Source: JAGLGH01 sp034723595 (lineage in GTDB: Archaea; Nanobdellota; Nanobdellia; Woesearchaeales; JAGLGH01). Taken from it: DNA of 64,000 nucleotides. This document shows, in pieces, positions 17,449 through 26,625 of the stretch. The DNA is taken from contig JAYEPB010000078.1 of assembly GCA_034723595.1 (NCBI GenBank), positions 15,258 through 79,257 of the forward strand, in the 5' to 3' direction. A program made the position numbers and the translations under genes. The notes beneath the pieces are model-generated. The model saw nothing but the letters and a program-made list of their open reading frames with translations. It made no database searches and was not told the origin of the DNA. Every line of letters begins with the position of its first letter. Position 1 is the first letter of the stretch.

Positions 17449-17583
17449 TTAACAGCTAATATAAGGAACTTTTAATATTCCTTTCATTATAATATACATT
17501 AATATCATGCCAAGTATAAATGCAAACACAATCCATGTAAATGGATGAAGGATAATTCCTTTTTTTTGTTTGAATAACTTCAT
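17449..17583 (-). CDS. 44-residue single-span membrane protein
   Basis: ATG at 17583 with a good GAGGTGAT five bases upstream; the product is MKLFKQKKGIILHPF, one membrane helix, and YIIMKGILKVPYISC. The stop lies one base before the next ORF's start. A TATA-like GGTTTAAATA (minus strand, about 17620-17630) precedes it, making this the first gene of a three-gene operon (44, 48 and 151 residues). Confidence 0.65.
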   Translation of the reverse strand: MKLFKQKKGIILHPFTWIVFAFILGMILMYIIMKGILKVPYISC

Positions 17584-17683
17584 GAATATCACCTCTTATT
17601 TTTATCTTTTAAGTAAGAAGTATTTAAACCTTATTATTTTGTGATTTGATTTTTTCAAAATCAAATCAATAAGTAATGCGAAA

Positions 17684-17694
17684 TGTTTATATAT
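17684..17694 (+). promoter_or_regulatory. TATA box for the 17720 gene
   Basis: TGTTTATATAT is centred about 30 bases before the ATG at 17720, supporting leaderless initiation there rather than at the earlier ATG at 17693. Confidence 0.55.
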
Positions 17695-17719
17695 GTGTGA
17701 TTTTATTTTGTATGTTATT

Positions 17720-18169
17720 ATGATATCAGCAACCAAATCAAATCCTGGAGAGATGATCTCTAAACTAGGAGCAGCAGCCAATTCTATGAAAGAAAAGATG
17801 AAGAATCGTCAGGCAGGCGATACAAATGCAGATAAAGAGATTCTGGAGGTAATCTTCAGCGCAGATGATAATATAAAGAAACTTGCATATAGCTTTCTTC
17901 TCATGCTTGAACAAGACGGCAGGCTGAATGCAGCAAATATCCCTGTTCTTGAAGCGATTGAAAAGATGGATGATAAGATGAGGAAGCATGCGAAGCATGG
18001 CATAAAAGAGGATGATTATATCAGAAGAGTGGCAGCTCATTTTGAAGCAATGACAGAAATAAAACTCAAAAAAGCGGCAAAACTTGCAAAACATATGGGA
18101 CTTGCAAAAAGATACGAAGAGATGGCAAAAGAGCATGAGAGGATTGCTCAGGCAGAATCAAAGCCGTAA
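17720..18169 (+). CDS. Helical hypothetical protein
   Basis: 149 residues from the ATG placed by the TATA box. All-helical and charged, Ala/Lys/Met rich (KLKKAAKLAKHMGLAKRYEEMAKEHERIAQA at the C-terminus). The spacing and direction suggest it opens the operon with the two membrane/coiled-coil proteins that follow (43-base gap with another TATA-like box between). No family recognised and no membrane segment. Confidence 0.6.
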   Translation: MISATKSNPGEMISKLGAAANSMKEKMKNRQAGDTNADKEILEVIFSADDNIKKLAYSFLLMLEQDGRLNAANIPVLEAIEKMDDKMRKHAKHGIKEDDYIRRVAAHFEAMTEIKLKKAAKLAKHMGLAKRYEEMAKEHERIAQAESKP

Positions 18170-18212
18170 TATTTATATAGTCTTAATATAAATTGTATAT
18201 CATGGTGACCTT

Positions 18213-19898
18213 ATGAGAAAGAAGCAGTTGTTAATATTCCCTATTGTATTTAGTATATTATCTTCTATTGTATTTGCTGCGCAAAAGAACTGGCTAAAAG
18301 TCTTGCTTGAACCATTCTTTGGCTGGAATATCGCAGCAACATATCAGCAGGCTGCTTCATTTATTGATTTCGTATTATACATATTCATTTTTCTATACAT
18401 TACAAGATACGCTATATCAAAACGATTTGAAGGAGCGACTGCAAAAAGTCTTAGTGTTGTTATAGCAATTGTGCTTGCCGTAGGTATGTCTGTTTTTGAA
18501 AGGATGTTTGATTTTAACCTTGGGAAGCTTGCCCCTCTTGCTGGCCTTATATTATTCGCGGTCATCGCAATGATAGCGTTCAATGTCATCAAGGGATTTG
18601 GAGCAGGAAGTGCAAGTGCAGGAGCATGGGCTTATCTTCTGCTTTATGGGATTCTGAGCGCAACTGCATCAAAATATCTTACCTGGTTGTATGATAAAGT
18701 TCCATTCTTTGAAGGCATTCTTTATATTGGCGTGATTATTTCTATATTTGGCATACTTAAAGGTCTTTGGTCTATTGTGCCTATCACAGGAGGTCAGACA
18801 ACTGGAGCAGGCAAAAAATTGTGGGATATTACTAAGAAAGGCGCCTCAGGAGTCAAAGGCACACTTGATTCATGGAAGGAAAAGAGGCGGCAGAAGATTG
18901 CAGCTAAAGAACAAGAGATAAGAAACACCAAAGCAGCAATAAGCAGAATAGAAACTGATATAAATAATCTAGGAGATATTAGTGATAAGTTATGGGAAAA
19001 AGATGAATATCTTCAGAAAGAGAAACAGGAAAGATTGAGATTATTAAGTAATGAATATAATCGTATACGATCAATTAATCAAGAGATTAACAGAATAAAT
19101 AATTCAATCCAAACCTTCCGTGAGATGGATAGATTTGGAAATGATAAAAGAGTAGCAGAAGCAGAACAGAAACTGACTGATTATAATCAAAAAGTTCAAC
19201 AGTATTTGACAGAATTATCACATATCATTATAGAATTAACTTCTTTTATCGATGAAGAGAAAAATAATCTAAGAAATCAAATTAGAGAATCAAATGAAAC
19301 AAATGCAAGATTAAATGAAAAGATTAATCAGTCTAAAATGCTAATAACAGAACTTAAAAATGAATTAAAAGATATTTCAAGATTACTTCAAACTGAGAAA
19401 GATAAAAATAAAAAATCTGAATTAGAAAATAAATCAAAAGTTATTCAAAAGAATATTAAAGAAGTGAAAGATGAAGAGAAAAAGGTCGTTAAAACCTTAA
19501 AGATAGAAACAGAAAAAAAGAAAAATATGGAAAAAGCAATTGACAAAGCAGTTGAAGAGACAAATAAATTCAAAGAGCTTGAAGAATTAGTAAAAGAAAT
19601 TGATGGTATAATCAAAGGAAAAAAATACAAAAAAAGAGTTCTGAAGTTGCCCCAAACAGCCTCTGCTCAAAAAAAAGTGCTTAAAGCAGAGATTCAGAAA
19701 TTGCATGAGACATATAAGACAAAACAAGATATTTTTTTCGAAAAGATGAATAAACTATACAAAATAGACAAACAATATAATGGTTTCCATAATAAAATCA
19801 GAGACTTAAATAAAGAGTTAAAGGTATTAGAGAAGGCAGGATCACCGGATGACGAAGAGAAGATAAAAATATTCCAAAAGTCATTTCCTAAAAAATAA
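18213..19898 (+). CDS. Multi-span membrane protein with long coiled-coil tail (LEPFFGWN family, copy 1)
   Basis: 561 residues. A signal-like N-terminal helix (LLIFPIVFSILSSIVFAA) precedes WLKVLLEPFFGWNIAATYQQ and about five further membrane segments to residue about 200; the remaining about 350 residues are a highly charged coiled coil. Residues 29-70 are strongly similar to the next gene's N-terminus, so the membrane domains are tandem paralogues with different tails. No family recognised; possibly a membrane anchor whose coiled coil reaches the cytoplasm. Confidence 0.75.
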   Translation: MRKKQLLIFPIVFSILSSIVFAAQKNWLKVLLEPFFGWNIAATYQQAASFIDFVLYIFIFLYITRYAISKRFEGATAKSLSVVIAIVLAVGMSVFERMFDFNLGKLAPLAGLILFAVIAMIAFNVIKGFGAGSASAGAWAYLLLYGILSATASKYLTWLYDKVPFFEGILYIGVIISIFGILKGLWSIVPITGGQTTGAGKKLWDITKKGASGVKGTLDSWKEKRRQKIAAKEQEIRNTKAAISRIETDINNLGDISDKLWEKDEYLQKEKQERLRLLSNEYNRIRSINQEINRINNSIQTFREMDRFGNDKRVAEAEQKLTDYNQKVQQYLTELSHIIIELTSFIDEEKNNLRNQIRESNETNARLNEKINQSKMLITELKNELKDISRLLQTEKDKNKKSELENKSKVIQKNIKEVKDEEKKVVKTLKIETEKKKNMEKAIDKAVEETNKFKELEELVKEIDGIIKGKKYKKRVLKLPQTASAQKKVLKAEIQKLHETYKTKQDIFFEKMNKLYKIDKQYNGFHNKIRDLNKELKVLEKAGSPDDEEKIKIFQKSFPKK

Positions 19899-19910
19899 TT
19901 GGCTAAAACT

Positions 19911-21227
19911 ATGGCGTTTGCATCTAACATATTGGACAGATTATTAGAGCCTTTTTTTGGCTGGAATATAGCAGGAACATATCAGAGTGCTTCACAATTC
20001 ATAGATTTTGTCCTTTATCTTATTTTCTTCATATCAGTTACGCGTTTTGCGTTAGCAAAAAGATTTGATGCAAAGACGCAGAGACCCATTACTATCATGT
20101 TAGGCATTGCTCTTGCGATAGGGATGTCATTCTTTGGAATGAGATGGGGATTTAGCATAGGTGATTTAGCGCCTTTGGCAGGATTATTATTTTTGTTTGT
20201 GCTTGGCATGATGTTCTTTAAACTTATCAAAGACATGGGTGATAGCGCCCCAGGAGCAGGAGCATTTGCATTCCTTCTTATCTTCTTTTCAATGACTGCA
20301 ATAGTGCCAAGCTTCTACAGCTGGATAATTCAAAAAGTCCCATTTCTAGAGGCTCTGCTTTCTATAGGTGTAATTTTGGCAGTGTTTATAGCTGTGAAAG
20401 AGATGTTTGGGCTTATAACTGGTGGAGGAGGGGCAAAAGCAGATGGGGATATGGGTTTGAGTGATAGCCAAGAATATCTGAAGAAGAAAGAAAAGAAAAA
20501 AAGAGAAATTGTTGAAAAAGGAGTTGAAAGATTAAGGCAAGAAGCTGATGAAGTAAGAGAAAAGGCCGCAGTTGCAAAGACTCCAGAGGAGAAAAAAGCA
20601 TATAAAAAAAAAGCAGATGATAATAGGGCAAAGGCTGATGAGAAGTTGGAAGATGAACTAACTTCAAGAGGTTCTATTGGAGGTATTCCAGTTAGATCAA
20701 GGTTATCTAGTGCAGAACTAATAAAAAGAAGAAAAGAATACCTCAAAAGGTTAGAAGACCTTGAAAAAGAGAAATTGGAAGAAATAGAAACAATTAAAAA
20801 AGAATTAATAGAATTTCAAGAAAAATTAGAACAAATGAACCTACGGAATTATGAAGATTTATCAGATGGAAATAAGGAAATCTACATAGATATAGGAAGG
20901 AATATTCAAAATAAATTATTAAAATTAGTAAATACTTTGTTTAAACTTGAAAAATGTGAAATTAAAGACTTAGAATTTCTGAAAAAATTAAGATATAATG
21001 TTGATACTAGGCAAATATCAAGATTTTATTTAAACATAATCGGCAATGAAGAGATGATAAAGAAGGAATATAATTTAGTTATGCTTGTAAAAAGATTTTC
21101 AGAGAAGATAGTTAAAATTATGGAAGAACAAAATAAGATTCCTCATCTCCCTGGATTAATTTCAAGAATAATACAAGTAGTTGATAAATTAAAAGAAATC
21201 AATGAAGAGTCATTAAGTAGATTATGA
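19911..21227 (+). CDS. Multi-span membrane protein with coiled-coil tail (LEPFFGWN family, copy 2)
   Basis: ATG 19911 is preferred to TTG 19899, which directly abuts the upstream stop. 438 residues: RLLEPFFGWNIAGTYQSASQFIDFVLY, about five membrane segments ending near residue 165, a GGGG linker, then a charged coiled coil. Only 12 bases from the preceding paralogue, so the two are probably co-translated and may form a hetero-oligomer. Function unknown. The 3' end overlaps the convergent phosphoesterase gene by 6 bases. Confidence 0.75.
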   Translation: MAFASNILDRLLEPFFGWNIAGTYQSASQFIDFVLYLIFFISVTRFALAKRFDAKTQRPITIMLGIALAIGMSFFGMRWGFSIGDLAPLAGLLFLFVLGMMFFKLIKDMGDSAPGAGAFAFLLIFFSMTAIVPSFYSWIIQKVPFLEALLSIGVILAVFIAVKEMFGLITGGGGAKADGDMGLSDSQEYLKKKEKKKREIVEKGVERLRQEADEVREKAAVAKTPEEKKAYKKKADDNRAKADEKLEDELTSRGSIGGIPVRSRLSSAELIKRRKEYLKRLEDLEKEKLEEIETIKKELIEFQEKLEQMNLRNYEDLSDGNKEIYIDIGRNIQNKLLKLVNTLFKLEKCEIKDLEFLKKLRYNVDTRQISRFYLNIIGNEEMIKKEYNLVMLVKRFSEKIVKIMEEQNKIPHLPGLISRIIQVVDKLKEINEESLSRL

Positions 21228-22274
21228 TTGATTTAAATCTATATTTTTATAATTCACTTTTTCCCCATCCACAATCAATAGACCTGCTTTATTATCACTA
21301 GCGCATCCTGGATTATAGAATAATGTTGATGTATTAGTATTCTCTGCTATAAGATTTTCTTCAATATCATGCGCATTATGGCTAGCATAAGGTATGTGGT
21401 TGCTTATGACCTTATTGATATTATATTTATTATACCATTCTTTTAGGAACTTGCTTCCACAATTTTCTTTTGATTCAATAGCAAAAAGAGAACAGTTGTC
21501 ATTCCTAAATAAATCAGCTGCTTTTTGCAACTGCGCATTAAGATTATCCTCTTCCTCTGAATTGTCAATAATTTTAAAACCATTATTTTTCACTTCTTCT
21601 TTATGGTTTAATGGTACTGTTCCTATTTGTAGATTACTTAGATTGCCTTGCTCATCTGGTTGAAGGAGTATTAGTTTATAGAAATGCGAATAATCAACAC
21701 TGGTATTTTTATCAAATTTGCTGGGAACATGATTAAATGCAATAGTATTACTCTGATTTTTATCTTTTAACATTTCATCCAGTGAATTAGGATTTGTTAC
21801 ATAAACAAGATCATTTTCAAGACCTCCAAATTCTCTGATTTTCTCAATATCAGAAGGTGAAATTTCTACATATTCATCGCCAAGAAAAACATATAATCCA
21901 CTTTCAGCAGTATCAGTTTCAATAAATTGCTTCCCCTTATTAGTCCCTGGTAAAAATAATAAGTCGTGATCCTCTTTTGTAAATATTTGGTCATCACTAG
22001 TTACAATATCTACAATATTTTGATATTCTTTCTTAATTTCAGTTAATGCATCAAAATAATCAAGTACAGTCTCATGACTGCCTGGCTGTACATAAACAGG
22101 CTTTTGAGTTTCCCCCATTCTTTTAAGAGTATTATATATAATCTGTTTGTTATCACCTATATCTCCATTAAGAATCCATGCATCTACACCGTCATTAGTT
22201 ATTTTATCAATTAACTCATCAAGTGGTGTGTCTGTTCCATGAATATCTCCTATGACTCCGTATTTTGTTACCAT
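21222..22274 (-). CDS. Calcineurin-like metallophosphoesterase
   Basis: 350 residues with the phosphoesterase metal-binding motifs in order: GDIHG (9-13), LNGDIGDN (about 36-42), PGSHE in place of GNHE, FNHVPS, and SNHIPYASHNAH near the C-terminus. The family hydrolyses phosphomonoesters, phosphodiesters or nucleotides using two metals; the substrate cannot be told. It lies alone between convergent and divergent neighbours, with no signal peptide. About 120 residues between the middle and C-terminal motifs are unusual in sequence and may form a lid. Confidence 0.8.
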   Translation of the reverse strand: MVTKYGVIGDIHGTDTPLDELIDKITNDGVDAWILNGDIGDNKQIIYNTLKRMGETQKPVYVQPGSHETVLDYFDALTEIKKEYQNIVDIVTSDDQIFTKEDHDLLFLPGTNKGKQFIETDTAESGLYVFLGDEYVEISPSDIEKIREFGGLENDLVYVTNPNSLDEMLKDKNQSNTIAFNHVPSKFDKNTSVDYSHFYKLILLQPDEQGNLSNLQIGTVPLNHKEEVKNNGFKIIDNSEEEDNLNAQLQKAADLFRNDNCSLFAIESKENCGSKFLKEWYNKYNINKVISNHIPYASHNAHDIEENLIAENTNTSTLFYNPGCASDNKAGLLIVDGEKVNYKNIDLNQS

Positions 22275-22435
22275 CTTAAATGAGTATTGGATAACTTATA
22301 TTTAAATGTTTGGTTTTTGTTACTCTCGCCAAGTAACAAATATGCCTTCAAAGAAATATCAATACTACTCACCATATAAACCTTGCACAATTAAAGAACA
22401 ATCTGATTATATTTAAATCAAAAACTTCTTAGCTC

Positions 22436-22984
22436 TCAGCTAATCTTAGCCTTAACTTTCTCAAATCCAAAAGCAAGAATTCCTCCGGATATCACAGTTA
22501 TCCATTGCATAATGCCCATTGCGCTAAGGAATATAACTGGCAGAAATCCGAATTTAAACATTACAAAAGCTGCTATGAATAAGAATATTGATTTAACAGC
22601 AGCCCCAATAATTAAAGCAGAAAAATAATCCCATTTCTTATGTATATTCAAGAACTTGAATGCACCCACTAACAGGCTGTTTCCAATCCAAATAAAAGCA
22701 ATCATATAAATCAAGAATGGGGTAAAACTTCCAAAAATCAATCCAGCAGCCAATACACCAAGTGAGGGGAGCATAATTACAGGCAGTAATTTGTAGCCTT
22801 TGACGCTCATGGCAGCACTTATAAGCATAGCATTTACAATAGTTCCAACAAGCCATTGCGGATGCGCCAGCATGAAAGGCAGGAAGAAACCTGCTAAGGA
22901 ATATAGCACAACTTCTATTGCCTCATGTCTTATGCTCCATTTGTATCTCTGAAGGTTTGCAAGTTTGTTAATATTGATATACAT
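22436..22984 (-). CDS. Five- to six-span membrane protein next to the hydrogenase
   Basis: 182 residues with hydrophobic segments at about 25-45, 47-65, 68-85, 87-108, 120-142 and 148-172. A small integral membrane protein with the general look of an ECF-type substrate-binding subunit, but I do not recognise a diagnostic motif. It is divergent from the HydC gene across 88 bases of shared promoter, so it may be co-regulated with the hydrogenase, for example in metal or cofactor uptake; that is inference. Confidence 0.6.
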   Translation of the reverse strand: MYININKLANLQRYKWSIRHEAIEVVLYSLAGFFLPFMLAHPQWLVGTIVNAMLISAAMSVKGYKLLPVIMLPSLGVLAAGLIFGSFTPFLIYMIAFIWIGNSLLVGAFKFLNIHKKWDYFSALIIGAAVKSIFLFIAAFVMFKFGFLPVIFLSAMGIMQWITVISGGILAFGFEKVKAKIS

Positions 22985-23072
22985 ATATGTTAATATTAAA
23001 TGAACTTATATTTAAAAACTTCGTTTTGCTTTTTTAGAAAATTATTTAAATGCCGCTATTCTGTAGGCACTT

Positions 23073-23513
23073 ATGCCTGATAAACTTGATAAAATAATTG
23101 AGAATAAGAAACTGCTGCTTCCAATCCTGACTGAAATTCAGGACAAATACGGCTATATCTCTGAATCTGTTGTCAGGCAGCTCAGTAAAAAGATAAATAT
23201 ACCTATGGCTGAGATATATGGTGTTGCTACATTTTATTCATTCCTTTCTACAAAGCCACAGGGCAAGAACATAATTCACATCTGCAATAGTCCATCATGC
23301 TATCTTAATGGTTCGCTTGATATAATCAGATTCCTTGAAAAAGAACTAGGTATAAAATCTGGTGAAACAACTGATGACAAGCTGTTTTCGCTGCATATAG
23401 GCTCATGCATTGGATGCTGTGATAAGGCTCCTGCTATGCTTGTCAATGGAAAATTGTATTCAGATCTAACAAAAAGAAAGATGAGGGTAATCATACAAAA
23501 ATGCAGATCCTAG
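23073..23513 (+). CDS. hydC: NuoE-like [2Fe-2S] subunit of [FeFe]-hydrogenase (HydC type)
   Basis: 146 residues, the thioredoxin-like ferredoxin fold of NuoE/HydC. Four cluster cysteines are in place: C71 and C76 (CNSPSCYLNG), C112 and C116 (SCIGCCDKAP). The preceding EIYGVATFYSFL is the family signature. It relays electrons between the NuoF-like flavin subunit and the rest of the complex. The 3' end overlaps the next gene by 13 bases, showing tight coupling in a HydC-HydB-HydA operon. Confidence 0.9.
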   Translation: MPDKLDKIIENKKLLLPILTEIQDKYGYISESVVRQLSKKINIPMAEIYGVATFYSFLSTKPQGKNIIHICNSPSCYLNGSLDIIRFLEKELGIKSGETTDDKLFSLHIGSCIGCCDKAPAMLVNGKLYSDLTKRKMRVIIQKCRS

Positions 23514-24622
23514 AGAAATCAGAACTTAAAGCCTGGGAAAAGGCAAATGCTATGAAGCCAGAAGAAGTAATTGCATTGCTTAATGATAAGGGTCTGACTG
23601 GTCGTGGTGGAGCATGCTTTCCTGCAGGAAAGAAATGGGGATTTGCATTGGATGCTGAAGGAGATGAGAAATTTGTCATATGCAATGCTGATGAAGGTGA
23701 GCCAGGAACATTCAAGGACAGATTTATAATCGAAAATAATCCTGAAACTCTTATTGAAGGTATATTGATAGCATGTAATACAGTAGGGGCAAAGCAGGCA
23801 TATATCTATTTAAGAAGAGAATACAGGTATCTTGAATTTGACCTTAACAAAATCATAAAAAAAGTTATAAAACAAGCAGATACAGACATCAGCATAGAAA
23901 TTGTTCTTGGGGCTGGAGCTTATATCTGCGGTGAAGAGACAGCAATAATAAATTCAATTGAAGGGAAAAGAGGCCAGCCATATTACAAGCCGCCTTTTCC
24001 TGCTGTCAAGGGTCTGTTCGGGAAGCCTACTGTAATCAATAATGTAGAGACTCTTGCAAATGTTCCTCTTGCAATAATCAAAAAAGATTGGGATTCAAGC
24101 CTTAGGCTTTTTTCTCTTTCAGGGAATCTGAAAAAGCCAGGAGTATATGAACTGTCATTAGGGACATCTTTTAATGCAATTGCGCAGTTTGGCAAACCTG
24201 AAAAAAAGCTAAAAGCAATTTATTTCGGCTGTGCAGGGGGATGTATTCCTTTTAATCAGAAACATAAGATAGATACTGAGGTAATTAATTCAACTGGATG
24301 CATGCTTGGTTCATGCACAATGATTGTTGTTGATGAAAGCCAAAGCATAGTTGATGTTGCAGTAAACATAGCAAAATTCTTTGAATATGAATCATGCGGC
24401 AAATGCACACCATGCAGAGAAGGCAATATGAGGGTTCTTGCGCTGCTGGAGAAGATATCGCTGGGATATGCCAATATGGAAGATATTGCACTTCTTGAGG
24501 AGTTGTGCTGTGTGATAAAGGACAGCTCATTGTGCGGGCTTGGGCAAAGCTCAACAATTCATCTATTAACTGCATTGAAACATTTTAGGGAGGAATTTGA
24601 AGAAAAATGCAAATCACGCTGA
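23501..24622 (+). CDS. hydB: NuoF-like FMN/NAD(P)H subunit of [FeFe]-hydrogenase (HydB type), minimal form
   Basis: 373 residues. GLTGRGGACFPAGKKW is the FMN/NADH-binding glycine loop, GAGAYICGEETAIINSIEG follows, and ESCGKCTPCREGN plus the later SSLCGLG supply the [4Fe-4S] ligands. Compared with bacterial HydB it lacks both the N-terminal thioredoxin-like domain and the C-terminal two-cluster ferredoxin domain, so it is a stripped-down NuoF. It should exchange electrons with NAD(H) or NADP(H). Overlaps hydA by 16 bases. Confidence 0.9.
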   Translation: MQILEKSELKAWEKANAMKPEEVIALLNDKGLTGRGGACFPAGKKWGFALDAEGDEKFVICNADEGEPGTFKDRFIIENNPETLIEGILIACNTVGAKQAYIYLRREYRYLEFDLNKIIKKVIKQADTDISIEIVLGAGAYICGEETAIINSIEGKRGQPYYKPPFPAVKGLFGKPTVINNVETLANVPLAIIKKDWDSSLRLFSLSGNLKKPGVYELSLGTSFNAIAQFGKPEKKLKAIYFGCAGGCIPFNQKHKIDTEVINSTGCMLGSCTMIVVDESQSIVDVAVNIAKFFEYESCGKCTPCREGNMRVLALLEKISLGYANMEDIALLEELCCVIKDSSLCGLGQSSTIHLLTALKHFREEFEEKCKSR

Positions 24623-26280
24623 ACAAAAAAAAGATAGAGTGTGAAAAAGGAAAGACAATCCTTGATATCGCAAAAGAAAAAGGAATAAGAATCCCTACAT
24701 TATGCTATCAGGAAGATTTCCATCCTGAAGCAAGATGCAGGATATGTCTTGTTGAAGTAAATGGGAAACTTATGCCAGCTTGTTCTACCCATGTATGGGA
24801 AGGGATGGTTATTGAGACAGATACTGAAAAAGTGAAAAAAACAAGGCGCATGAACCTTGAGCTGATGATGGCAGACCATCAGAAAGCATGTTTTATTGAA
24901 AGCAGGACGCATGAGTTGTGCAGGATTGTTGCAGAAGAAGAAATAGGTAACATCAGATTCGAGCCTGTAAAAAAACATACTCCAGACATAAAAGGAAGGG
25001 CTGTAGTAAGGGATCCAAATAAGTGCATCAGCTGCGGCAGATGTGTCCAGGCATGCAGAGATACGCAGAATATTACTGCAATAGATTTCGCCCATAGAGG
25101 TCATAGGGAGAAAGTCACACCTTATTTTGGAAAGAGCCTGAATGAGGTATATTGCATAAAGTGCGGGCAATGTATACTCAGCTGTCCAGTAGAAGCTATT
25201 GTGGAACAGAGCCATATTGATATTGTAGTCCAGCATCTTGCTGATCTTAAGAAACATGTTGTTGTCCAGACAGCTCCTGCGATAAGGGCATCATTAGGAG
25301 AAGAATTTGGCTATAAGCCTGGCATGCTTGTAAAAGGCAAGATGGTGGCAGCTGCAAAAGCTTTGGGATTTGATAAAGTATTTGACACAAACACAGGCGC
25401 AGACCTTACAATAATTGAAGAGGCAAATGAACTGCTTGAAAGAGTCAAAAACAATAAGCCTCTGCCTATGTTTACATCATGCTGTCCAGCCTGGGTTAAG
25501 TATATCGAGCACTTCAGGCATGATCTTATACCTCATCTTTCAACATGCAAGAGTCCTCATGAGATGCTTGGAGCAGTAGTCAAGACATATTATGCAGAAA
25601 AGGCAGGCATAAACGCAGATGATATTGTCATGGTCAGCATTATGCCATGCACTGCAAAGAAGTTTGAGGCATCAAGAGAAAAGCTGAAAGGTAATGTAGA
25701 TTATGTTCTTACAACAAGGGAATTCGCTAAGCTTATCAAGATGAAGAATATTGATTTTGGTAAGCTTGGTGACGAGACATTTGATGATCCATTAGGCATA
25801 TCTACTGGAGCAGGAGCAATTTTCGGAGCAACAGGCGGAGTGATGGAAGCTGCGCTAAGGACAGCTTATGAGACAGCTACAGGCAAAAGCCTGACAAAGA
25901 TAGAATTTGATCAGGTAAGGGGTGTAGCTGGAATAAAGAAAGGGTCTATATTTCTGAATGACCTTGAAGTTAAATTTGCAGTGGCGCATGGCATGATGAA
26001 TGCATGCAATCTTATTGAGTCATACAAAGATTTTCATTTTATTGAGGTTATGGCATGTCCTGGCGGATGCATAGGCGGAGGAGGTCAGCCAATCCCAACA
26101 ACATGGGATATCAGGCAAAAAAGGATAAATGCAATCTATGAAGAGGATAGGAACCTGCCTCTCAGGAAATCGCATGAAAACCCTGCTTTGAAAAAAGTAT
26201 ATGAGGAATTCTTAGGAGATGCAGGCGGGCATAAGGCTCATGAATTGCTGCATACTGGGTATGTTAAGAGGGGGTTGTGA
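24607..26280 (+). CDS. hydA: [FeFe]-hydrogenase catalytic subunit (HydA)
   Basis: 557 residues. N-terminal plant-type [2Fe-2S] (C33, C44, C47, C59); a NuoG-like His-cluster region with H91, C95 and C105 where the usual middle cysteine is E98; two [4Fe-4S] sites (C140/143/146/150 and C183/186/189/193); then the H-cluster domain with all three signatures: TSCCPAW (C292/293), MPCTAKKFE (C348) and ACPGGCIGGGGQP (C483, C487). Complete for H2 catalysis; the His-ligated cluster may be altered or absent. No maturases (HydE/F/G) lie in this window. With HydB and HydC it probably oxidises or evolves H2 with NAD(P)H, perhaps with ferredoxin. Confidence 0.95.
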   Translation: MQITLNKKKIECEKGKTILDIAKEKGIRIPTLCYQEDFHPEARCRICLVEVNGKLMPACSTHVWEGMVIETDTEKVKKTRRMNLELMMADHQKACFIESRTHELCRIVAEEEIGNIRFEPVKKHTPDIKGRAVVRDPNKCISCGRCVQACRDTQNITAIDFAHRGHREKVTPYFGKSLNEVYCIKCGQCILSCPVEAIVEQSHIDIVVQHLADLKKHVVVQTAPAIRASLGEEFGYKPGMLVKGKMVAAAKALGFDKVFDTNTGADLTIIEEANELLERVKNNKPLPMFTSCCPAWVKYIEHFRHDLIPHLSTCKSPHEMLGAVVKTYYAEKAGINADDIVMVSIMPCTAKKFEASREKLKGNVDYVLTTREFAKLIKMKNIDFGKLGDETFDDPLGISTGAGAIFGATGGVMEAALRTAYETATGKSLTKIEFDQVRGVAGIKKGSIFLNDLEVKFAVAHGMMNACNLIESYKDFHFIEVMACPGGCIGGGGQPIPTTWDIRQKRINAIYEEDRNLPLRKSHENPALKKVYEEFLGDAGGHKAHELLHTGYVKRGL

Positions 26281-26436
26281 GATGAAATGTTAGTGAGTTA
26301 ATCTTTTGTAGTTGAATTGATATCTGAATGTCCAGACCAATACTGTTTTGGATTCTTTTCTGAATCAAGATATTTCTAATTTTATTTTTCCAATCTCTCT
26401 TATTTGAGCCCAAGTTTGACAGTTAAATAATTAAGA

Positions 26437-26483
26437 GTCCTTAGAATTGTTTGGTTTACCATGACACAAACAAAACTAAGGAC
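26437..26483. repeat. Imperfect 17-bp inverted repeat
   Basis: GTCCTTAG-AA-TTGTTTG (26437-26453) and CAAACAA-AA-CTAAGGAC (26467-26483) pair except at two positions. It straddles the ATG of a transposase fragment and may be a terminal or subterminal repeat of that element, or a hairpin masking its start. Confidence 0.5.
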
Positions 26484-26625
26484 AAATACTATAAAATCAA
26501 ACAACAATATATCTTTTCCGGTTGGAACTGCTTTAGCAGTCAAAAAATATAGCGAAAAACTGCATTTTGAGCATATTTTTTCTAAATTCAAGCAACGAGG
26601 AATTTCGCTTAAAGCCTATCTTTGA
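26461..26625 (+). pseudogene. N-terminal fragment of a transposase
   Basis: A 54-residue frame contains ISFPVGTALAVKKYSEKL followed by HFEHIFSKFKQRGISLKAYL. This matches my memory of the N-terminus of long archaeal (Methanosarcina-type) IS transposases, which are several hundred residues long. The frame stops where the full protein would continue, and no downstream frame resumes it, so it is a decayed remnant. It overlaps the end of a small minus-strand ORF. Confidence 0.5.

Noticed and set aside
24700..25257. 185-residue minus-strand ORF
   Set aside because: Antisense shadow of hydA; no protein-like pattern and the hydA frame is certain.
23073..26280. Respiratory complex I fragment
   Set aside because: The third subunit carries all three H-cluster motifs, so this is a hydrogenase rather than NuoEFG.
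26400..26591. 63-residue minus-strand ORF
   Set aside because: Antisense to the transposase fragment; hydrophobic-rich shadow.
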